In this document: positions 5,665-9,934 of the stretch, piece after piece
Numbering within the stretch: the first letter of the stretch is position 1
Layout: every line of letters starts with the position of its first letter
Position numbers and translations under genes: made by a program
Notes under the pieces: model-generated
Seen by the model: the letters and a program-made list of their open reading frames with translations, nothing else
Told to the model about the DNA's origin: nothing
Databases searched by the model: none
Assembly (NCBI GenBank): GCA_002385465.1
Contig: DGDN01000098.1
Coordinates: forward strand, 1 to 9,934
DNA from: Candidatus Fermentithermobacillaceae bacterium UBA3951
GTDB lineage: Bacteria; Bacillota; Sulfobacillia; Fermentithermobacillales; Fermentithermobacillaceae
Length of the DNA stretch: 9,934 nt
Direction of reading: 5' to 3'

Positions 5665-5673
5665 AGCTATTGA
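5651..5673 (+). promoter_or_regulatory. Inverted-repeat operator candidate over the vapBC -10 box
   Basis: TCAATAG (5651-5657) and CTATTGA (5667-5673) are perfect 7-bp inverted arms separated by 9 bp that hold most of the -10 box. Ribbon-helix-helix VapB antitoxins repress their own operons by binding such dyads, so this is the likely autoregulatory site (inference from family knowledge). Confidence 0.6.
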
Positions 5674-5716
5674 TCCCGCCTGTCATCACGAGGCCCACCA
5701 TCGGAGGTGGTAAGCA

Positions 5717-5938
5717 GTGCAGCTGAACATTTACGTTCCTAGAGATAAAGAGCACCTGGTCTTGCGGCTTGATGAGGTCGCGAAGGCCCTCGGTCGCCCC
5801 AAGAACGAAATGGTCTTGGAGGCTCTTGAGCGGTTTCTTGCCGGGACCAAATCCCAAGTCACCCTTCCCGTGCGCAAAGGCAAGGTCATCGGCCGAATGT
5901 CTAGGGAAGAGATCTACGGAGGCAGGAGACTGACATGA
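5717..5938 (+). CDS. vapB: VapB-type antitoxin, ribbon-helix-helix
   Basis: A 73-residue antitoxin. The beta strand MQLNIYV (1-7) and helices of about 11-26 and 28-43 (PKNEMVLEALERFLAG) form a CopG/Arc-like ribbon-helix-helix for DNA binding and dimerisation. The C-terminal tail (about 47-73, ending MSREEIYGGRRLT) would wrap the toxin and block its active site. The GTG start follows GGAGGTGG (5703-5710) at 6 nt, a very strong ribosome site. It overlaps the downstream toxin gene by ATGA, so the two are translationally coupled. The promoter and dyad operator immediately upstream support an autoregulated operon. VapB is a functional assignment from context and fold; sequence alone does not give the subfamily. 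Confidence 0.8.
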   Translation: MQLNIYVPRDKEHLVLRLDEVAKALGRPKNEMVLEALERFLAGTKSQVTLPVRKGKVIGRMSREEIYGGRRLT

Positions 5939-6414
5939 TCCTGCTTGACACTAACATTCTCGTATATGCCATCCAAAGTGACACGCCCCATCACGATGCC
6001 TCGCGGCAACTCATGGAAAGGGTAGCATCGGGTACCCTGTTGGCGTGTCTATTCCCCCAGATCCTACTCGAGTTCTACGCTGTGATCACCGATGCTCGCC
6101 GGATGGAGAAACCCGCAACCACAGACGAAGGCCTGGAGCTTGTCAAGAGGTTCTCGACCTTGTGCCCGGTCTTGCAGCCTTCCCCCGCCGCCCTGAATAC
6201 ACTGTTCTCATTGGCGGCGGAATCAGGGGTCGCCGGTCAGCGTGTCTTTGACGTCTACATTGCCGCCCAGATGATTGACGCCGGCATTCAGACCATATGC
6301 ACGTACAATATCAAAGACTTCGCCGGCTATCCTGTTACCGCCCTAACTCCCGAGGGCATCCTTTACAAGAGGACTGAGCCACCCGTAGTCCACGACAAAC
6401 CGCGAAGATATTGA
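5935..6414 (+). CDS. vapC: VapC-type toxin, PIN-domain ribonuclease
   Basis: A 159-residue PIN-domain protein. It has the conserved acidic set D5 (ILLDTNILV), E46 (QILLEFYAV), D106 (VFDVYIAAQM) and D128 (YNIKDFAGY), which binds Mg2+/Mn2+ in RNA-cleaving VapC toxins. These typically cut tRNA or rRNA to stop translation until the antitoxin neutralises them. All four residues are present, so the toxin looks intact. The residues after about 140 (GILYKRTEPPVVHDKPRRY) extend slightly past the usual PIN end. The ATG overlaps the vapB stop (ATGA at 5935-5938). No terminator is obvious after the stop. The RNA target cannot be predicted. Confidence 0.88.
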   Translation: MILLDTNILVYAIQSDTPHHDASRQLMERVASGTLLACLFPQILLEFYAVITDARRMEKPATTDEGLELVKRFSTLCPVLQPSPAALNTLFSLAAESGVAGQRVFDVYIAAQMIDAGIQTICTYNIKDFAGYPVTALTPEGILYKRTEPPVVHDKPRRY

Positions 6415-6545
6415 GTGGCAGGCAACCGGAGGCACCGCTTGACTGTCTACAGAGGGATCCCGCTATCGCACGGCACTCCGGTCTTGCACTTGCCGCATGT
6501 CATGTACCGACGAGGAATAGCACTCACTGCGGCGAACGAAATCCC

Positions 6546-6554
6546 GGAGGAGGG
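6546..6554 (+). promoter_or_regulatory. Ribosome binding site that places the flavoprotein start at 6561
   Basis: GGAGGAGGG ends 6 nt before ATG 6561. The open frame extends upstream to 6411, but that 50-residue extension lacks a ribosome site and family similarity, so 6561 is the start. Confidence 0.75.
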
Positions 6555-6560
6555 AATCCA

Positions 6561-7133
6561 ATGAGTTACCGGATAGTGATCCTAACAAGCAGCCCGAACA
6601 AGGACGGACTCACGGCGGCGTGCGGGAGGGCGCTCCGGGAAGGCGCAGCAGGCGCGGGCGCGACCGTCGACCTAATCGACCTCAACTCCTACAACGTAGG
6701 CAGGTGCCAGGCTTGCGGCACCGGATACGGCACATGCCGGACCGAACACCGCTGCCAAGTTGAGGACGACTTCCAGGCCCTCAACGAGCGGCTTATTGGC
6801 GCAGACGCGTACGCGGTCGTAACGCCTGTTTACTGGGGAGACCTGAGCGAGTCGGCCAAAGCCTTCTTAGACAGAGTGAGAAGGTGCGAGGCCACCGCAA
6901 GGGAAGCGAGCAGGCTCGCAAGCAAGCCTTGCATCGGAGTAGCGGCAGCAGGGGGAAGCGGCGCGGGGACGATCACGTGCCTCTTTAGCATGCAGCAGTT
7001 CATGAACCACGTGCGCTCCGAAGTTTTCGACCTCATCACGATAACGAGGAAGTCCAGGGTGTACAAACTGGAGGCCATTGAGGCGGCCGCAAAGGCGATG
7101 GTCGAGTACATGAGGCAAAAGGCCGCTCAGTGA
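6561..7133 (+). CDS. Flavodoxin-fold NAD(P)H-dependent FMN reductase-like protein
   Basis: A 190-residue cytoplasmic flavoprotein of the NADPH-dependent FMN reductase / iron-sulfur flavoprotein-like family. The N-terminal strand leads into the FMN phosphate loop TSSPNKDGLT (9-18). CQACGTGYGTC (49-59) followed by C65 matches the CxxC-containing region typical of this family. There it may bind an Fe-S cluster or be redox-active, although the fourth-cysteine spacing here is unusual and I cannot assert a cluster. PVYWGDLSESAKAFLDRVRR (89-108) is the conserved FMN isoalloxazine-contact block. Length is normal. The start is set by GGAGGAGGG. It stands alone between vapC and a converging GNAT gene. 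Likely activity: NAD(P)H:flavin or quinone reduction with an unknown physiological partner. Confidence 0.85.
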   Translation: MSYRIVILTSSPNKDGLTAACGRALREGAAGAGATVDLIDLNSYNVGRCQACGTGYGTCRTEHRCQVEDDFQALNERLIGADAYAVVTPVYWGDLSESAKAFLDRVRRCEATAREASRLASKPCIGVAAAGGSGAGTITCLFSMQQFMNHVRSEVFDLITITRKSRVYKLEAIEAAAKAMVEYMRQKAAQ

Positions 7134-7150
7134 CCGGTCATTGTTGCGGC
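7122..7150. terminator. Bidirectional hairpin terminator between converging genes
   Basis: GCCGC (7122-7126) pairs with GCGGC (7146-7150), and the centre TGACCGGTCA (7131-7140) is a perfect palindrome. The intervening CAG/TTG also pairs, leaving only small bulges. TTATT follows on the plus strand and CTTTTG on the minus strand. It spans the end of the flavoprotein gene and the point just after the GNAT stop. Confidence 0.55.
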
Positions 7151-7647
7151 TTATTCGGTTAGGCCGGAGTAAGCGGACTTCTCTACAGACCAAAACTCCA
7201 GGCCCTCGGGAGTCGCGCCTTCCTTCCGCATGCCCAGTTTCTCTATGACCTTCTTGGTAGGGGTGTTCTGAGGCACCGTCTCCACGACGACCTGGCTTAA
7301 CCGAAGGACGTGGAAAGCGTACTCTATGAGGGCCTTGCTTATCTCCAGAGCATACCCTCTTCCCCACACTGACCTTTTGAGCACCCAGCCCAGTCGAAGA
7401 CCGAACCGTCGTCAAAGCGGTGGAATATGACGTGGCTGGCGAGTTTCCCCGTCTCGCGCTCTACCAAGGCATATACCCTCGGTTCCGGAGCCATGCCGTG
7501 CACCCTGATTAAGTCCCCGGTCTTCTCGAGGTCGAATGGAGGCTCCACATGCTGCATAACCGGCGGATCCGACAGGTACTTATGGGCCTCCTGGACGTCA
7601 GCGAGTTCGAAAGGCCTTAGCTCAAGGCGATCGGTTTTCAGCTTCAT
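7151..7647 (-). pseudogene. GNAT family N-acetyltransferase (RimJ-like), frameshifted
   Basis: Two overlapping minus-strand frames together make one normal-length GNAT of about 165 residues. The first half, from ATG 7647, reads MKLKTDRLELRPFELADVQE, the classic RimJ/Acetyltransf_3 opening, and continues to DDGSVFD. The second half, in another frame, reads LGWVLKRSVWGRGYALEISK, containing the acetyl-CoA pyrophosphate-binding loop (WGRGYA), and ends with LGMRKEGATPEGLEF. Joining them needs one extra base at about 7393-7394 (GTC TTC GA? CTG GGC TGG), which would restore SVF-[D/E]-LGWVLKRS. The last residues and the stop at 7151 are intact. Either the gene is newly dead or the read has a 1-base deletion. 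It lies 22 nt downstream of the VOC gene, on the same strand. Confidence 0.75.
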
Positions 7648-7669
7648 CTTCGCCTGTGCCTTTGCCCCA

Positions 7670-8113
7670 CTATTCCTTCGATTTGGCGCAGCTTGCCTCC
7701 ATGATCCGGACGCGCTCCTCGAAGCTCACCTCGCGGTGTACTTGGTGGACGAGCCAGACGTATCCGTAAGGGTCTACCAGTATGCAGTTGCTCACGCCCA
7801 TCGCCGGTAGTTCCGTGATCCCCTGCATTTCGTTAAACCCGGCCGCCAGCGCAGCCGCGTGGACCTTCGCTATATCCGGCACCATCACGTTGAACCATAT
7901 CGATTTGGGGTCTCCGGGTTTGGGGGCTATGAGCTGGAACTCGGGGTTCTCGTCGAGCATGTGGAAGCGTGTCCCGTAGAGCGAGAAAATGACCTCATTA
8001 TTGCCCTTGGCGAAGGGGGTCACCTCTACACGCTCGACATCGAAAACGCGCTCGTACAGTGCGAGCGCCTCCAGGGAATCCGGGACTACGAAGTCGATCT
8101 CAACGCCTATCAT
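7670..8113 (-). CDS. VOC family (glyoxalase/PhnB-like) protein
   Basis: A 147-residue protein with the paired beta-alpha-beta-beta-beta modules of the vicinal-oxygen-chelate superfamily. The first half has MIGVEIDFVVPDSLEALALY then FDVERVEVTPF and VIFSLYGTRFHMLDENP. The second half has SIWFNVMVPDIAKVHAAALA, GFNEMQGITELPAMGV and the family-typical end ILVDPYGYVWLVHQ. The PhnB-like subgroup is the closest by eye. Its members are mostly of unknown substrate, and not all keep the metal ligands. The ATG start has AAAGGAG 8 nt upstream. It is first in a probable two-gene unit with the frameshifted GNAT gene. Function beyond the fold is not predictable. Confidence 0.85.
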   Translation of the reverse strand: MIGVEIDFVVPDSLEALALYERVFDVERVEVTPFAKGNNEVIFSLYGTRFHMLDENPEFQLIAPKPGDPKSIWFNVMVPDIAKVHAAALAAGFNEMQGITELPAMGVSNCILVDPYGYVWLVHQVHREVSFEERVRIMEASCAKSKE

Positions 8114-8203
8114 GTCGGCCGCTCCTTTGTTCTCAATGGTGTGAAGTCGGTTTCTAGGTAAAGGGACCGGTTCCCTGCACCTTGCAGAGCAAGTGGTTTC
8201 GTC

Positions 8204-8245
8204 GATGAGGAACTGCGTGCAATGGATGAGGAACTGCGTGCAATG
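8204..8245 (+). repeat. Perfect 21-bp direct repeat, two copies
   Basis: GATGAGGAACTGCGTGCAATG occurs at 8204-8224 and 8225-8245 (first and last bases of the unit as shown), head to tail with no mismatch. It lies 78 bp upstream of the HTH antitoxin start. It could be a slippage duplication or a two-site operator for that protein. Confidence 0.9.
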
Positions 8246-8274
8246 CCGGAGATATAGTTTTTCGTTGCTAATTA

Positions 8275-8302
8275 TTGCTTTTGATTGGCACAGGGTGATA
8301 CT
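8275..8302 (+). promoter_or_regulatory. Weak candidate promoter of the HTH/PIN pair
   Basis: TTGCTT (8275-8280), a 16-bp spacer and GATACT (8297-8302) sit in the only AT-rich patch of this intergenic region, just upstream of the GGAGGTGG site (8311-8318). Both boxes match the consensus only partly. Confidence 0.3.
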
Positions 8303-8322
8303 GTTGGACCGGAGGTGGCGTC

Positions 8323-8727
8323 ATGGAAAGGCTTCTCACGCCAGAGGAGGCGGCGGCGCTTCTAAGGATTTCGGTCTACACGGTAAAGAAATACGCACGA
8401 AAGGGGACTGTCCCGGCCATCAAAGTCGGCGGTGTCTGGCGCTTCCCAGAGTCGGCACTGGTCTCAGCATCGCCCCCTATTTGCCCCGCCTCGATACGGC
8501 ATGGTGCCTTTGTGGTCAGAGTTGCGGACAGTGCCTCTGGTGGTTTGGTTGAGCAGTATGGGGCTGGCTCCCCAAATCCCGCCAACCAACCTGCTTACAC
8601 CCTGTACGAGAGGAGAATAGCTGCCAGCCGAGCCCTAGATGCGATCAGGGAGAGGTCGAAGCCGTGCTCGGTGGAGGAGCTCATCCGCGAAGCGAAAGAA
8701 GGACAGAGGTTTCGGGGTGACGAGTGA
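8323..8727 (+). CDS. Excisionase/MerR-type HTH antitoxin paired with a PIN toxin
   Basis: A 134-residue protein. Residues 3-46 (LLTPEEAAALLRISVYTVKK, then YARKGTVPAIKVGGVWRFPE) are a helix-turn-helix of the excisionase/MerR class (HTH_17), a DNA-binding module found in Xis and in some antitoxins. A proline/serine/glycine-rich linker follows (about 47-95). A helical tail (about 96-130, with ASRALDAIRERSKP and SVEELIREAKEGQRF) resembles the toxin-wrapping tails of VapB-type antitoxins. The ATG start has GGAGGTGG at 4 nt. The stop overlaps the downstream PIN gene (GTGATGA), so they form one unit. An antitoxin and autorepressor role is inferred from context. The linker makes it longer than usual for such antitoxins. 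Confidence 0.75.
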   Translation: MERLLTPEEAAALLRISVYTVKKYARKGTVPAIKVGGVWRFPESALVSASPPICPASIRHGAFVVRVADSASGGLVEQYGAGSPNPANQPAYTLYERRIAASRALDAIRERSKPCSVEELIREAKEGQRFRGDE

Positions 8728-9221
8728 TGAGCCGGGTATGGCCAAGTCCGACGTATCATGGAACCCGCACCACTCTTGTTGTGGACGCAAGTGTCGTAGC
8801 CAAGTGGTTCCTCAGAGACGAGGTCGCGTGTAGTAGCGCCCTACAGATGAAAGAGGATTTCGTTGAGGGTCGCGTGGCACTGGTAGCCCCGAGTCTCTTC
8901 ATGTATGAGATGGCCAGCCTCCTCGGCGTAGCGGTGAAAAGAGGCAGGTTGACCGCTCATGACGCTCTAGCAGCTTTCGAAGAGCTTACCTCCATGAGGA
9001 TCCACCTGGTCGAACCTGGCTCCATAGCCCCGACGGCAGTTTCCTTGGCAACAACCAGCGGCCAATCAGCTTACGACAACACGTACGTGGCGTTGGCAAT
9101 GGCACTGAACTCCCTCTTCTACACAGCGGACAGACTGCTTATCCGAAATCTAGGTCCCGAGTACGCGAACTGGGTCAGGGACATCGAGGCCTATGGAGCA
9201 CCACTCGTCACAAGAGAGTGA
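8727..9221 (+). CDS. PIN-domain toxin (VapC-like ribonuclease)
   Basis: A PIN-domain protein of 164 residues from ATG 8727 (165 from GTG 8724). Numbered from GTG, the acidic residues are D21 (LVVDASVVAKWF), E62 (FMYEMASLL), D118 (SAYDNTYVALA) and D136 (FYTADRLL), a complete metal-binding set for RNA cleavage. VDASVVAKWFL and YDxxYVALA are typical of a VapC subgroup different from the toxin at 5935, so the two modules are not recent duplicates. GGGGTGA (8713-8719) is 7 nt before ATG 8727, which makes that the likelier start. The overlap with the HTH gene implies translational coupling. The N-terminal 15 residues before the PIN fold are poorly conserved in appearance and the true start might be slightly later. 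Confidence 0.85.
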   Translation: MSRVWPSPTYHGTRTTLVVDASVVAKWFLRDEVACSSALQMKEDFVEGRVALVAPSLFMYEMASLLGVAVKRGRLTAHDALAAFEELTSMRIHLVEPGSIAPTAVSLATTSGQSAYDNTYVALAMALNSLFYTADRLLIRNLGPEYANWVRDIEAYGAPLVTRE

Positions 9222-9325
9222 GCGAATCCATCGGATATAGGCGGATAGAGTTGGCCATCTCAACGCGTTCCGATCACATCAGGAAGAGGCGATGCTCCCG
9301 GCAGAACGGAACACATGAAGGGCCC

Positions 9326-9340
9326 AGTGAGCAACTCACT
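9326..9340. terminator. Small hairpin between converging genes
   Basis: AGTGAG-CAA-CTCACT is a perfect 6-bp stem with a 3-nt loop, midway in the 197-bp gap between the PIN toxin and the M24 peptidase, which converge here. No T-tract follows on either strand, so a terminator role is only suggested by position. Confidence 0.3.
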
Positions 9341-9418
9341 ACTTCGGCTGTCTCCGACGGCGGGACGGAGGCACAATCCGGATGCGCAAAGATCCTTGCA
9401 GCCCCTGATGGCGATGTG

Positions 9419-9934
9419 TTAGAGTTCAAATCTCTCACGATCAAACTTCGTCAACGACTCGCATCCTGAGTCGGTGACGAGGACCATGTCTTCGATACGG
9501 AGATATGCTTTTCCGGGTCGCCAGAACTTAGGCTCGATGCACATGACCATACCGGGTTCAAAGACAGCTGCGCTCTTGTCGTGAAGCCACGGCCGCTCGT
9601 GGACGTCTATGCCGATTTGATGGCCCATGAGCCCCAAGTCGAAGTAATTGCGGAGGTACTTCCCACACCCATATCGCTCCATGACCTCATACAGTGTCCT
9701 ATACGTCATATCCATCTGCATTCCAGGCTTTATTGTCTCCAGGAGGTAACAGTGGGCTTCATGGAGCGCCTTGTACCCGTCAGAAATAGACTTCTCCGGC
9801 TTACCGCAGTAGAAGGAACGGCCGAAGTCGGAACAGTAGCCGTCAATGACGAAGCCGAAGTCAAATGCCAGGGAAGTGCCTTCCTCTATGGGCTTTGTGA
9901 CAGGATAGCCGTGTCAAGGCCGGTCGAAAATTCC
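9419..9934 (-). pseudogene. M24 family metallopeptidase (Xaa-Pro peptidase-like), C-terminal part, frameshift near the window edge
   Basis: The minus-strand frame open from about 9913 to the TAA at 9419 is the catalytic half of an M24 (pita-bread) metallopeptidase. It reads HGYPVTKPIEEGTSLAFDFG, then IDGYCSDFGRSFY, later LMGHQIGIDVHERP, MVMCIEPKF and LRIEDMVLVTD, ending FDRERFEL. The dinuclear metal ligands are all there: D in FDFG, D in CSDFGR (D-x10-D), H in GHQIG, E in CIEPK and E in RIEDM. Upstream, a TGA at 9916-9914 breaks this frame. The adjacent frame reads FSTGLD, which with one base restored after GA would give FSTGL-x-HGYPV. So a 1-base deletion (real or a sequencing error) lies at about 9913-9916. 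The N-terminal creatinase-like domain is outside the window. Substrate specificity (Xaa-Pro dipeptidase, aminopeptidase or creatinase-like) is unresolved. Confidence 0.8.

Larger units (their letters stand above)
5326..5682 (-). pseudogene. C-terminal fragment of a secreted or surface repeat protein
   Basis: The frame is open from a TGA at 5683-5685 to the stop at 5326, about 118 codons, with no credible start or ribosome site. GTG at 5592 is inside a conserved motif. The peptide begins GSIAIITIDPANGKANPVD, then reads FVMPDGDVTVTAHFE, the end of a bacterial extracellular repeat (the F-x-MP-x-x-DVTVTAxF signature of InlB-B/Listeria-Bacteroides-type repeats). It ends with a small beta-rich tail (QIVTFILPEDAGDGEFVPYY). 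A functional protein would need a signal peptide and upstream repeats, none of which are present. The upstream DNA is instead the vapBC promoter. I infer a leftover 3' end of a larger gene, probably removed by deletion or displaced by the toxin-antitoxin insertion. Confidence 0.6.

Noticed and set aside
5717..6414. The two toxin-antitoxin pairs as recent duplicates
   Set aside because: The antitoxins are of different folds and the PIN proteins share only the family acidic residues. The common GGAGGTGG ribosome site is not evidence of duplication.
6411..6560. N-terminal 50-residue extension of the flavoprotein
   Set aside because: There is no ribosome site, it overlaps the vapC stop region, and it shows no family-like sequence. 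GGAGGAGGG before ATG 6561 fixes the start.
8163..8175. GGGACCGGTTCCC as an operator or terminator
   Set aside because: The dyad is imperfect with almost no loop, and no gene end or promoter feature is tied to it.
9218..9469. 83-codon plus-strand frame after the PIN toxin
   Set aside because: It has no ribosome site or domain and overlaps the end of the M24 gene. It reads like random coding potential.

Overview
The window is bacterial DNA of moderately high GC. Genes are short, densely packed and lie on both strands. GTG and TTG starts are common, and the best ribosome sites are strong GGAGGTGG types. The protein families are an SplB-like radical SAM protein ending in a clamp motif, a wHTH plus PD-(D/E)XK-like nuclease, a DUF5694-type protein, an M24 peptidase with closely similar Bacillota relatives, and two VapBC modules. 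Together with the many degenerate ~30-bp intergenic tandem repeats, this suggests a Bacillota (Firmicutes) genome, perhaps a thermophilic or uncultured clostridial-type lineage. That placement is inference; there is no rRNA or other marker gene.

Layout. 1-345 (-): decayed 5'-truncated remnant of an M29-type aminopeptidase. 371-1126 (-): ABC-2 type permease without an adjacent ATPase. 1127-1433: gene-free stretch with a degenerate 31-33 bp tandem array. 1434-2312 (+): SPL-family radical SAM protein. 2406-3386 (-): winged-helix protein fused to a PD-(D/E)XK-like domain that is interrupted by an octapeptide minisatellite. 3387-3801: gene-free stretch with a promoter, a hairpin and a 30-31 bp tandem array. 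3802-4170 (-): small helical-repeat protein. 4238-5068 (-): DUF5694/TraB-like protein. 5069-5325: a second copy of the hairpin-plus-array repeat. 5326-5682 (-): C-terminal scrap of a secreted repeat protein. 5717-6414 (+): vapBC with a well-formed promoter and a dyad operator. 6561-7133 (+): FMN-dependent NAD(P)H reductase-like flavoprotein. 7151-7647 (-): frameshifted GNAT acetyltransferase. 7670-8113 (-): VOC/glyoxalase-like protein. 8323-9221 (+): a second toxin-antitoxin pair, with an excisionase/MerR-type HTH antitoxin and a PIN toxin. 9419-window end (-): M24 metallopeptidase, apparently frameshifted about 20 bp from the edge.

How it fits together. This looks like an accessory, decaying region rather than one pathway. 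It has four broken or frameshifted genes, two toxin-antitoxin modules, three degenerate tandem arrays, and several stand-alone enzymes of small families. The clearest regulatory unit is vapBC at 5636-6414: TTGCCA-N17-GATAAT, with TCAATAG/CTATTGA flanking the -10 box. The most unusual items are the minisatellite inside the nuclease domain, the paired hairpin-array repeat upstream of two otherwise unrelated genes, and the sliding-clamp-type QLSLF tail on the radical SAM protein.
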